A stretch of 64,000 nt of DNA from Cryptomeria japonica (Eukaryota; Streptophyta; Pinopsida; Cupressales; Cupressaceae): assembly GCF_030272615.1 (NCBI RefSeq), contig NC_081413.1:164143080-164207079 (forward strand), written 5' to 3'. Below the pieces are notes generated by a model, which did not search any database, was not told where the DNA came from, and was given only the letters and a program-made list of their open reading frames with translations. The position numbers were made by a program, and so were the translations under genes. This document shows positions 23,326-32,858 of the stretch, in pieces. Position 1 is the first letter of the stretch. Each line of letters begins with the position of its first letter.

Positions 23326-25262
23326 TAATGGCCTTGATCGCTAAGATGAGCCACTTCTAGAGGATTTTGTATTGATGAGACATATTGAGTTATACTGTAT
23401 TCTGCATTTGCCTAAGGTTACAGCCAACAGGGCCATGATCACTGCTTTGGTCAAGTATTGGCATTTTGAGACTTGCTTGTTCCATTTACCTACTAGTGAG
23501 GCATCCATCACCTTAGAAGATGCCTAGTGCATCTTTCATATTTCGATCCATGGTACTAGCATAGTATATTGAGAAAGATTTATGGATGAGGGGTCGATAT
23601 GAGATATCCTGGGAGTATATGGATTATGATGATCCCACTGTAGTGTTGTGTTGTATAGTAGTTGGTCCTCTGATACCTAATAGGTGTAATCATGGATTTC
23701 TAGTTGGATTGGGTCATGTGATCCATGATATGATCATGCATCAACATGGATTTTCATGGAGTCCATGTCCTTTTGATACTTTGTATTACCAAATGCATGA
23801 GATCGTATATTTGAGATGTAGATCCATTGGGTGTGGTGTCACTTTGCTCCAGGTCTGAGCTTGGGAGCATATTGTTATCTCTCGGCCAGTTGTTCACATA
23901 GGTCTCCAAGATGAGCAACCTTATGCTTACGAGTATACTTTGAGGATCAAACACAAGGGTTTGGGGAACATCCTGTATTGGAGGCATATGCTAGATATAT
24001 TGCAGGATTTTACTTGGAGGCCTTACTTGGATTGCCTCGGTTGGGCAGACAATGCTCAGCATTTACCTTTTTGTAGGCAGCAAAGATACCTGATCGTTTG
24101 GGCCTTGGATACTCACTGCATTATTGATATGCATCTCCCAGGATGGGATCTTAGATAGCTTGGGGAGGTGCAGGGTATTCCTAATGTTACTTCATATTTT
24201 GCTTTGGTTACTCGTGAGCTTGCTGATTGGGGGGCTTGCATTTGGCCTCATGTTGTTGTTGTTGTTGAGGTAGATGTACTTCATCTTGTTTAGTGGGGTT
24301 GGGAATTAGGGGTAGTAGATTTGGGGACTACTCCATAGTATGATAGTTGGTGGATTAGGCATAGGCCTGTACCATTGATAGATCTGATTACTCTGATCTC
24401 TCCTCACTAAAGACCATGGGGAGGGAGGGGAGAGGGAGGGGGGAGATGGAGGTGGGGGATTTATGCCAACCATTGCCATAATAGGATAGGGGGATGGGGA
24501 TGACAAGGATGAGGAGGAGGATGAGGAGATGGATGAGGAGGAGGAGGAGGATGAGGAGATGGATGAGGAGGAGGAGGAGGAGGAGGAGGAGGGGGAGGAG
24601 GAGGAGGTGGTGGACATTGGTGGAGATGCCAGTTCCATCAGTAAGGGTGATGATGACTCATTATCAAGATCATCTAGTAGCAATGAGGGTAATGATGGAT
24701 CTCATGATAGTGACATGTTGGAGCTGGAGGATGTACCTACTACAGAGGTAGGTGCATAGGGTGGAGGATAGGGAGGAGATGATGGTGATGACGATCCATA
24801 GGTTTTGAGAGCACTGATCAGGAGCTTAGAGGATGCACTAGCTAGAGAGAGGTAGTGGTGATAGGATGATAGGTTTGTAGTCCAGGAGGAGTTGTAGGTT
24901 TGGATAGAGAAGAGGGACCGTCTCCAGAGAGAGTGAGACGAGGCCTTGCAGAGGGCATAGTTGTGTATTAATTCTTATCATAGATATTTTATTGTCAGTA
25001 CCGATGCATGCTAGAAGGAAGATAGATTATTCCATATCAGTTATGAGATGACATACTAGCATCAGCACTATGAGGTAATTGTACCTTAGGGTCAGAGAGT
25101 TTCTATCTATTAGGCCTATCAATCACAGAGAAGATCCCATTCTTAGAGTCGGGATACAAGCAGTGCTGGAGTGATGAGTCAACCTCAAGCATTGTTAGGA
25201 CATCCAGGGGCAGGATCTAGTGGATAGGATCCACCTATTGATAAAGGAAGTGTCAGTTGACA
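23326..25262 (+). pseudogene. Plant mobile domain (PMD) protein, antisense gene of E2, degraded
   Basis: Translation shows hallmark blocks of the plant mobile domain in order: ITALVKYWHFETCLFHLP and SITLEDA near 23430-23525, ISRPVVHIGLQDEQPY near 23880-23930, and FTWRPY near 24010. A strongly acidic tract (24500-24610) follows, then a Ser/Asp-rich part and a weak coiled coil. Many stops (first near 23527) and frame changes break it. PMD proteins occur both as plant host proteins and inside transposons. The gene lies opposite to gag-pol, between integrase and 3' LTR, as in E1. It keeps the N-terminal PMD half that the E1 copy lacks. Confidence 0.75.
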
Positions 25263-25356
25263 CTTATTGATGATTTTACTTGAGCCATTGGGCATTTTGT
25301 ATGATTATATTTTGACACACTATCATTTTTGAGATATATGATATGCAGTTTTGGTG

Positions 25357-25361
25357 GTGGT
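25357..25361. repeat. Target site duplication of E1 (left)
   Basis: GTGGT, identical to 39908-39912. Confidence 0.95.
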
Positions 25362-26154
25362 TGTATATGGTGAAAATGGATAGCAATAAACAACAATATT
25401 GAAAGACTAAAATGGATTCAACCACCAAACCCTAGCCTAACAATGAACAAAGATCCACCATAACATATGAAGATAACCTAAGACAATGCAAAATAACTCA
25501 AAATCACAAAGATTATACCATCACATGTCCACTAGGGTTTTGATCTCCATTCTTCCTATCTCCATTGATCTTGTTTGATATATTTGCTCTCAGATTTTAA
25601 TATGCACAAGAGCTCAACAAAGAATGGAATGTGGTTGCAAGTGGAATTGTAGTGTAGCCAAGTACTCCAAAATTAGTCATTAGTCATTAGGGTATGTCAT
25701 TAGGGTTTGATAATGAAGAAAGCATCTCCTTAAATAGAAGACACAATAGAAATGGAGGGTTAAGATTGAGAGGTGTAAAAAGAGAGGTCGGCTAGGATTA
25801 GAGGGTAGGTATAAGAAATACCAAAATAATGAAAGAGGTAGGTAGTGTAGGAAATAAGAGATGAATGACATGTGTCATGTGTAGAAAAGGTTAATGAATT
25901 AATTAAATAAATAAAGATTTATTTAATTAATAGAAGAAGTAGGGCAATTAAATAAATAAAATATTTATTTAATTTAGGAAAGGGATAATTTAAATAAATA
26001 AATGTATTTATTTAAATGAGAAATAAGGCTAGAAGAGGATAAATGAATGAATTAAATAAATAAAGATTTATTTAATTAATAGAAGAATTAGGCTTAGATA
26101 ATTAAATAAATAAAATATTTATTTAATTAGACATGACAATTTTGGGTGTCTACA
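25362..26154 (-). mobile_element. 3' LTR of E1
   Basis: 793 bp from TGTATATGG to GTGTCTACA. By eye it differs from the other LTR only near 25673 (A for G) and in the 26050 region (TGAATGAATT against TGAATTAATT). A TATA-like CTATTTAAG lies at 25729-25737 on the minus strand. The open frame at 25680-25871 recurs unchanged in the other LTR and is not a gene. Confidence 0.95.
25897..26129. repeat. Five consecutive AT palindromes in E1 U3 (3' LTR)
   Basis: Five inverted repeats with 12-15 bp stems and 3-5 base loops, for example ATTAATTAAATAAAT-AAAG-ATTTATTTAATTAAT. They follow at intervals of about 35-60 bp. The same array is at 39650-39882 in the other LTR. Confidence 0.8.
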
Positions 26155-26168
26155 TTTTGCCCCTCTTT
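26155..26168 (-). promoter_or_regulatory. Polypurine tract of E1
   Basis: The minus strand reads AAAGAGGGGCAAAA and abuts the 3' LTR. Confidence 0.9.
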
Positions 26169-26265
26169 GAGGCAATGCGGCTTGTCGCGTTGTTTCAAAG
26201 AAGATAAGATGAACTGATACAGAGTTGCCCCAGGATGGGAATGATATGCCCCCTCGAGAGATTGG

Positions 26266-27546
26266 ATGAAAAAGTCTGGAAAGATTGCAGACAATCTCTC
26301 GATAAGAAAGATGGGATATATCACATCCCAGCCTCGGATTGGGAGATTGGAGCACTGGAGGAGAGTCATTGATGACATTGATATGGTGATCTGGAGGCCG
26401 TACCTGGGGTGCGAGGAGTGGGGGGATGATGCACTGGAGCTGCCCTACACCTTCCGGAGCAGGTACCTGATTGGGCGGATGCCCTATATATTAGAGAGAC
26501 AGCTGGTGGACCGGGTATGCAGGCAGTATGGCAGGATTCAGAGGATGCCGCGAGGCTCGGGTATGTATGCCCGTACTGTTAGAGATCAGGTGCAGTTTGG
26601 CCCACTGCTATCATATGATCAGGCAGTGATGCAGCTAGCGGAGATGATGCCGATGCCATGGGACATGTGGCCAGAGGTAGATGATGCAGGGATGGACGCA
26701 GAGTACTCTGCGTACTGGGCAGAGCATCCATTTCCGAGGTTGACAGATCCGGCAGAGCCAGTGGATGGAGAGGGTGGAGGAGATGATGATGAGGGAGGAG
26801 GGGATGCAGGTAGGGGCCGGCGGAGGCGGAGGGGAGTGGTGGGAGAGAGACGGGTAGCACCTCGGAGGGAGGGAGGTCAGGAGAGAGCAGCTCCAGTGGT
26901 GAGAGGACGGGGTGGACTGCCCCTACAGGTGCCAGCAGCACAGGGTCCCAGAGAGGGACAGAGACAGGTACAGCCACAGGTACCTATACAGGCACAGGGA
27001 CAGGTGCAGGCAGAGGCACAGGGACAGGCACCTGTAGAGGAGGAGCCACAGGCAGGGACGAAGAGCGGAGACTCCGAGGAGGATGAGGTGGTGAGGCTGC
27101 GGGAGATCTACCAGGGCCAGGCAGATGAGATTGAGGATTTGGTTCGAGAGAGGAACCACCTCAGGATCAGGGTCCGAGATACAGAGCGGGAGAGGGATCA
27201 GGCCATCCAGAGATATACCGAGGCCGAGACAGCTCTGAGGGCAGGTAGGCGGGCAGCAGAGGATGCAGGGGCAGGCTACGCCTATGTTTTGTGAGCGGGA
27301 GAGGAGATCGCCTACTGGAGGGATCTATATTATGCAGCCGTGCCAGCAGAGCAGCGGGCTAGGAGCTTCCAGAGGTCATCGCGCACAGCGACGGCTACGG
27401 GAGGGAGCCGCAGGAGACAGGCATCCAGCGGTGGGGTTATGGGGCCTCCACCACCACCAGAGGGACAGGGGGATCCAGGGGCAGGGCCATCTACAGCTCA
27501 GACTCCGTCGAGGCGAGGTGGCTCCGAGGGAGGGAGTTCCTCATAG
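26266..27546 (+). pseudogene. Antisense PMD-type ORF of E1 (nearly intact)
   Basis: Open from ATG 26266 to a TGA at 27292-27294, then open again in the same frame to 27546, about 426 codons in all. Residues about 30-90 match the C-terminal part of the plant mobile domain: MVIWRPYLGCEEWGDDA, RYLIGRMPYILERQLVDRV and RQYGRIQRMP. An acidic/Arg-rich linker, a Gln/Pro-rich repeat (26935-27050) and a coiled coil (27080-27260) follow, then a low-complexity tail. The N-terminal PMD half seen in E2 is missing. The ORF is much more GC-rich than its surroundings and reads against gag-pol. Function in the element is unknown; PMD proteins are linked to chromatin silencing in plants. Confidence 0.75.
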
Positions 27547-29225
27547 CTATAGTGGGCTCCCATTGTATCAGTAGATGTATCATTGTTGTATTGTAGACAC
27601 CTGCGGGTGATTCTTTTGTAGCCATATGATTCTTTTGACATCATTGTATTATGACACATTTGATTGATTATATATATGAGATGATTCATCTTTTGCGGCA
27701 GCTATATGCATGTGTACCTTATGTGATGCATGTGTTATGATATGGATGCTTATATGATGCCATGCAATATACTTTTGTTCTTTTATGTTGTATATGTGAT
27801 GCATGATGCGAATAAAAATGTATGTGATGCAAGTGAATATAATAATGCAAATGATTATTTACATAATGAAAATGTGAGATGTGCTAACATGTGTTGTATG
27901 CAGGATGTGATGCAATTATAATATCTATATGTATGAAATGCTTATATGTGGTGATGCAAGTGCAACTATATGAAATGCAAATGTTTTTGGTGTGTCATTA
28001 TACTCAGTCATGTGATAGCGGGCTACGCGGACTCGAGAAGGACAATGGAAGTCAATCAAGAAAGGGGGATGGAAGACAGAAGATATGAACGTGAAAGAGC
28101 TTCTTGTGCGTTATCATCATTGAGCTTTATTATGGCAGAATAGGTTATGACAATCGAGGCATATGTTCGGCCCAGAAAGTCATTGTACCTGTTTGCATGG
28201 AGATAAGACAGTCACAAACAAGGAATGCCCCAGTTCACACTAGACTCACAGTGTCCTCATATCCTTGGACAAGTCATAGCATTACTAAAAGACAATCCAC
28301 AGACAGCAAATGCAAATAAGTGACGATACCCCATCCTCGCCTTTCTAGTCAAAGACATCCTGGAGATAGAATCTCTAGTCAAAGACATCCCGGAAAAGCT
28401 AAAAGACATATCACCAAAAAGATAAAACCAAAAGAAAACCAAGACTCGACACCAACATCCACTGTAGTCCTCAATTTTGTGTCTCTTGGCACTTGTTTAA
28501 GTCAAATTTTGATTGTGGTCACAATGTTCACTTTCACAAAAAGGATAGATAGCACTGAACCATATGTTGTCTGAGTCTGTTAAAAGATTTGATTTTGTTG
28601 AAGCCCATTGTTGCTGCTGTGTCTCCTTGGAAACTGACTGAATCCATGAAACTGATACCTTATTGTGGAGAAGATGGAACTTTATTGCGGATCTGCGATG
28701 CAAAATGTTGCTTTATTGCGAATTGTGCGCGGATAGACTGAAGAGAGCTGAAAGAAACTGTACTCCTCGAAACATGTGATGTTCTCAGTTCCACACCCAT
28801 TACTAGACGTAGGAATTGGCCATAGTCACAGATAGGATCTGATTTATTATGGATGGAAAGAGAGTGAAAAGGGAGGGTTTATTATGAATGGCTAACCAAT
28901 CTTGGGTAGATCAATAACAAGCCATGATGGGAATGGGTAAGTTTATTGTGAGTGAATTGGTCGTGAGTGTGTGCGAAGTGAAAGAATGAAAGGGAATCCT
29001 GAAGGAGGGAGGAGCAAAGTCCCTACGCATGGCGCTGGTGACCCAGTTTTCACCATGGTACTTGCCCAGGGCGCCACCGAAGTGGTTTTCACCATTGGAC
29101 GAAATTATTTCTCTTTACTTTTTTGGATTTTGCAATTTTTTTTTTTGTTGTTTTTATAATTTTTTGCATTTTTGAATTCTTTTTGATTTTTTTTTTGTTT
29201 TTGCATTAGGATACTCAAAAAGAGC
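27547..29225 (-). other. E1 noncoding region between integrase and the antisense ORF
   Basis: About 1.7 kb with no supported gene. The part next to the antisense ORF is AT-rich with many ATG/TGATGCA-type words and resembles 25290-25361 plus 39908-39990 of E2. Near 29105-29210 lies a T-rich low-complexity tract. Confidence 0.7.
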
Positions 29226-31586
29226 TTATGTGTAGAACCTGCGAAGGTGCATGCTGTTGATAGGATCCTCCAAGGATTCACCTTCTGTAGTAGAGAGCTG
29301 ATATGCCCCAGATCCATATACTGCTGTGATGATGTAAGGACCAAGCCAGTTGGGTTCAAATTTGCCCTTCTTTTCTCTATCTTGCTGATTCTTGGGGTTC
29401 TCTCTGAGGACTAAGTCACCTACCTCAAATGTGCGAGGCTTGACCTTGTGATTATAACTGCGACTCATTCGTTGTTGGTAAGCCTTGAGATGATTAAAAG
29501 CAGTGTGTCGTCGTTCCTCCAGCAGTTCTAGCTCTTGTAGGCGAGAGACCCTGTAGTCTTCATCGTTGATTATGTTTCTCAAGGAGACCCGTAAAGAAGG
29601 TAACTCGACCTCAATAGGCAAGATGGCTTCAGCACCATAGACAAGTGAGTAAGGTGTAGCTCCTGTAGGTGTGCGGACACTGGTACGATAGGCCCAAAGT
29701 GCGGGATTGAGTTGGACATGCCAGTTACGGCCAGCGTCGTCGACTGTCTTTTTAAGTATTTTGAGAATTGTTTTGTTAGACGCCTCAGCTTGGCCATTAC
29801 CTTGGGGGTAATATGGTGTGGAGAAACGATGAGAGATATGGAAGCGCTCACAGAGTTCACGAACATCCTGATTCTTGAAAGGACGCCCGTTGTCAGTGAT
29901 AATGGAAGTAGGAATCCCGTATCGGCAAATGATGTAGTTCAGGATGAAAGTAGCGATTTGTTTCCCAGTAACTTGCGTGAGAGGCACGGCTTCAATCCAC
30001 TTTGTGAAATACTCTGTGGCTGTGATAATGAATTTATGTCCATTGGAAGAAGGAGGGTGAATCTTGCCTATGAGATCGAGTCCCCACTGACAAAAGGGCC
30101 AAGGAGATGCAAGTAGCTGTAGTTCTTGTGCTGGTGCGTGTATGAGGTCTCCATGAATTTGACACTGCTTACACTTCTTGACAAACTGATATGCATCTTT
30201 TTCTATGGTAGGCCAGTAGTATCCAGTCCTGATGAGTTTCTTGGCCAAGGTTGGACCACTAGTATGCGGACCACATATCCCTTCGTGCACTTCTCGTAAC
30301 GCAATCTGAGCTTCGTCACTCTCTAAACATCTAAGGAGGGTGCCATCTAGACCTCGCCGGTATAGGATATCAGCTAGGATAACGTATCGGGAGGATTGGC
30401 GAATGAAAGTGCGGCGTTGGTTGTTCGATAGATCGGGAGGTAAGATGTTGTCGCGAAGGTATGTGAATATGGAACCATATAACTGGGATTCAGGACCAAC
30501 AACACATATCATTTCCGTAAGAGTGATCTCATATGACGGAATCAGCAGGTTGTCAACCAGGAACTCATAATAGGTCTCATTTTGTGGTAGGTCAATGAGT
30601 GAAGCAATTGTAGCCATGGCATCAGCAGCGCGATTCTGTTCTCTTGGTATCTGCTCAAACTCTATCTTTGCAAAGTGTTGTTTCAGATCATCTACCAGTT
30701 GTTTGTAAGGCATTAGCTTTTCATCTTTTGTTTGATAATCATCAGTTGCTTGACGGATGACAAGTTGAGAATCGCCAAAAACACGAAGTTCCTGGATCTT
30801 CCACTGAACTGCAATTCTTAACCCCGTTGTTAATGCCTCGTATTCCGCTATATTGTTGGTGCAAGGAAATGATAAGCGGTATAACTTTGGTATAGAATCG
30901 CCTTGGGGAGTTATAAAGAGTATACCCGCTCCTGCCCCATGCTGTGTGTATGAGCCATCAAAGTATAGTTGCCATGGCTTTGCAGGTGATATTGTTAGAA
31001 TGGACTCATCTGGAAATTCTGACTGTAAAGGAACATCATCTATCATGGGAGCATCTGCCAGTTGATCTGTGATGGCTTGTCCTTTGATGGCTTTTCTGTC
31101 CACGTATTCAATGTCGAATTCACTCAAAATCATTACCCACTTGGCCAGTCGCCCAGTAAGTGTAGCTTTGTTGAGCAGATATTTTAGTGGATCAATTCTG
31201 GCAATCAACTTGGTCTTGTGAGTGAGCATATAATGTCGTAATTTTTGTGAAGCGAAGACCACAGCGAGACATGCACGCTCAATTGGTGTGTAGTTGAGCT
31301 CATATCCCACCAATGTGCGACTGATATAGTAGACTGCTTTTTCCTTGCCGTCAGGTATTTGCTGTGCTAGTAGTGCCCCCAGTGCTATTGGAGTAGCTGA
31401 TATGTAAAGTAGCAATGGTTGATTCGGGATTGGTGGCATCAAAACTGGCGGGTTCAAAAGATAGTCTTTAAGTGCCTGAAAAGCCTGTTGACAGTTCTCG
31501 TCCCATTTGAACTTAATGTTTTTGTGTAGCAGGTGCTGGAAAGGATTACACTTATCTGCAAGTTGTGCTATGAATCTTCGTATGGA
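29226..31586 (-). CDS. E1 Pol C-terminal segment: RNase H, archaeal-type RNase H, integrase
   Basis: Open from just after the stop at 31587. Residues below count from 31457. The RT-linked RNase H spans about 1-140 (ALGALLAQQI, YTPIERACLAVVFA). A second RNase H at about 163-290 has the acidic set FDGS, NIAEYEAL, VFGDSQL and AADAMA; this archaeal-type domain defines the Tat lineage. Integrase follows: HHCC zinc site at about 387-431, then catalytic Asp in WGLDLIG (about 460), Asp in ITDNGRPF (about 520) and Glu in QAEASNK (about 556). A C-terminal GDLVLREN module ends near 740. All catalytic residues are present. It is out of normal expression only because of upstream stops in the same frame. 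Confidence 0.9.
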   Translation of the reverse strand, partial: SIRRFIAQLADKCNPFQHLLHKNIKFKWDENCQQAFQALKDYLLNPPVLMPPIPNQPLLLYISATPIALGALLAQQIPDGKEKAVYYISRTLVGYELNYTPIERACLAVVFASQKLRHYMLTHKTKLIARIDPLKYLLNKATLTGRLAKWVMILSEFDIEYVDRKAIKGQAITDQLADAPMIDDVPLQSEFPDESILTISPAKPWQLYFDGSYTQHGAGAGILFITPQGDSIPKLYRLSFPCTNNIAEYEALTTGLRIAVQWKIQELRVFGDSQLVIRQATDDYQTKDEKLMPYKQLVDDLKQHFAKIEFEQIPREQNRAADAMATIASLIDLPQNETYYEFLVDNLLIPSYEITLTEMICVVGPESQLYGSIFTYLRDNILPPDLSNNQRRTFIRQSSRYVILADILYRRGLDGTLLRCLESDEAQIALREVHEGICGPHTSGPTLAKKLIRTGYYWPTIEKDAYQFVKKCKQCQIHGDLIHAPAQELQLLASPWPFCQWGLDLIGKIHPPSSNGHKFIITATEYFTKWIEAVPLTQVTGKQIATFILNYIICRYGIPTSIITDNGRPFKNQDVRELCERFHISHRFSTPYYPQGNGQAEASNKTILKILKKTVDDAGRNWHVQLNPALWAYRTSVRTPTGATPYSLVYGAEAILPIEVELPSLRVSLRNIINDEDYRVSRLQELELLEERRHTAFNHLKAYQQRMSRSYNHKVKPRTFEVGDLVLRENPKNQQDREKKGKFEPNWLGPYIITAVYGSGAYQLSTTEGESLEDPINSMHLRRFYT

Positions 31587-32396
31587 CTAGAGTCTCCCTT
31601 GTAAAGACCGAAGTTGACTGATATTCTTGGGTGGCGGCATGTCCAAGATAGCCTTGACTTTTGCTGGATCCGCTTCTATTCCTCTTTTAGACACAATGAA
31701 TCCTAGGAGCTTCCCGGAGGTTACTCCAAAGACACATTTCTTTGGATTTAATCTTACCTTGTATTTTTCCAGCCTATCAAAAGCAACTGAAAGTATGTCC
31801 AAGTGTGTATTTCTGTCTATTGATTTAACCAAAAGGTCGTCGACATAATCTTCCACCTTTACATGCATGAGATCATGGAAGATAGTAGTCATGGCTCGTT
31901 GATATGTGGCACCTGCATTTTTCAGCCCAAAGGGCATGACATTCCAGCAGAAGGTTCCCCATGGACAAGTGAATGATGTTTTATGTTGATCTTCAGGTGC
32001 AATCCTGATCTGATTATATCCAGAGAATCCGTCCATTAAAGATAACATCTCATGGCCTGCTGTGAGATCAACAATTAAATCAATGTTTGGTAATGGGAAA
32101 TCGTCCTTCGGACAAGCCTTGTTGATATCCCTGAAGTCTGTACATATTCGGATACTGCGATCTGGTTTGCTAACAGGTACTAAGTTGGAAATCCATTCAG
32201 GATAATCAATTGGGCGTATGAATCCGACATCTAGTAATTTCTCCAGCTCTGCCTTGAATAGCAATGCCACCTGTGGATGCATTTTTCTCAATTTCCGTTT
32301 TACTGGTTTTGCCCCCGGTTTGACTGTTAAATGATGCATTACTAAGTCGGGGTCTAGTCCAGGCATATCAGCATAAGACCATGCGAAGTTGACTTG
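31587..32396 (-). CDS. E1 Pol segment: reverse transcriptase
   Basis: Open between two in-frame stops (TGA 32397-32399 and TAG 31587-31589). It opens with the MPGLDPDLVMHHL entry block, then has DFRDINKACPKDDFPLP, LSLMDGFSGYNQI, MPFGLKNAGATYQR and the YVDDLL catalytic motif about 170 residues after the first Met, followed by GKLLGFIVS. This is the full palm and fingers order of a Ty3/gypsy RT. The E2 copy has an intact Gln codon at the position of the TAG, so that stop is a point change. Confidence 0.9.
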   Translation of the reverse strand, partial: QVNFAWSYADMPGLDPDLVMHHLTVKPGAKPVKRKLRKMHPQVALLFKAELEKLLDVGFIRPIDYPEWISNLVPVSKPDRSIRICTDFRDINKACPKDDFPLPNIDLIVDLTAGHEMLSLMDGFSGYNQIRIAPEDQHKTSFTCPWGTFCWNVMPFGLKNAGATYQRAMTTIFHDLMHVKVEDYVDDLLVKSIDRNTHLDILSVAFDRLEKYKVRLNPKKCVFGVTSGKLLGFIVSKRGIEADPAKVKAILDMPPPKNISQLRSLQGRL

Positions 32397-32858
32397 TCAT
32401 TCCTTAAAGAAGCTTATGAACCTTGCTTTCTCGGCCTCTGTCAATGATTGAGCCAAAAATATGTTGTGTGGAACCTCTGCTGTACCAATGTTTGTCTTTA
32501 TAGTCTCCTCTACCAACATGGATGATTTTTCCTCGTATGATGCTGGGAGAATGTCAAGCCTTCCATCTTCGGGCGCCTCAGAGAGGTTTTCACCCTCAGA
32601 TACGTCCTTTCTTTTTACTTTTTTAGAGTCAGAGAGCGCCACAGTGTGGTTTTCGCCGTAAGACCCTTGTTTTGTCTTTATTTTCACATTTTTGCGACTA
32701 GAAGGCCCGACACCCTCACCAAAGTATGCCATGTTATTTAGCTCTATGGCGTATCCTGCTTTATGGTCTCCAAGAGGAAGATCATCGCGAATGCCAAGAT
32801 AATCAACAATAGCTTCGTCATTTTGAAATGTATCAATCTGTGGTGGTCCATCCTGATC
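32397..32858 (-). CDS. E1 Pol segment: linker between protease and RT
   Basis: Open stretch in the same frame as the segments on either side, between the TAG at 32859-32861 and the TGA at 32397-32399. An internal Met lies at 32732. It contains the GEGVGPSS block and ends with the ARFISFFKE block that precedes RT in Tat elements. No separate function is known. Confidence 0.7.
   Translation of the reverse strand, partial: DQDGPPQIDTFQNDEAIVDYLGIRDDLPLGDHKAGYAIELNNMAYFGEGVGPSSRKNVKIKTKQGSYGENHTVALSDSKKVKRKDVSEGENLSEAPEDGRLDILPASYEEKSSMLVEETIKTNIGTAEVPHNIFLAQSLTEAEKARFISFFKE

Noticed and set aside
24306-24683. Ser/Pro-rich minus-strand open frame
   Set aside because: It is the antisense reading of the GAG/GAT-rich acidic tract of the PMD pseudogene.
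26579-27159. Minus-strand open frames opposite the E1 PMD-type ORF
   Set aside because: They mirror a GC-rich coding frame on the plus strand; the plus-strand product has recognisable PMD blocks and these do not.
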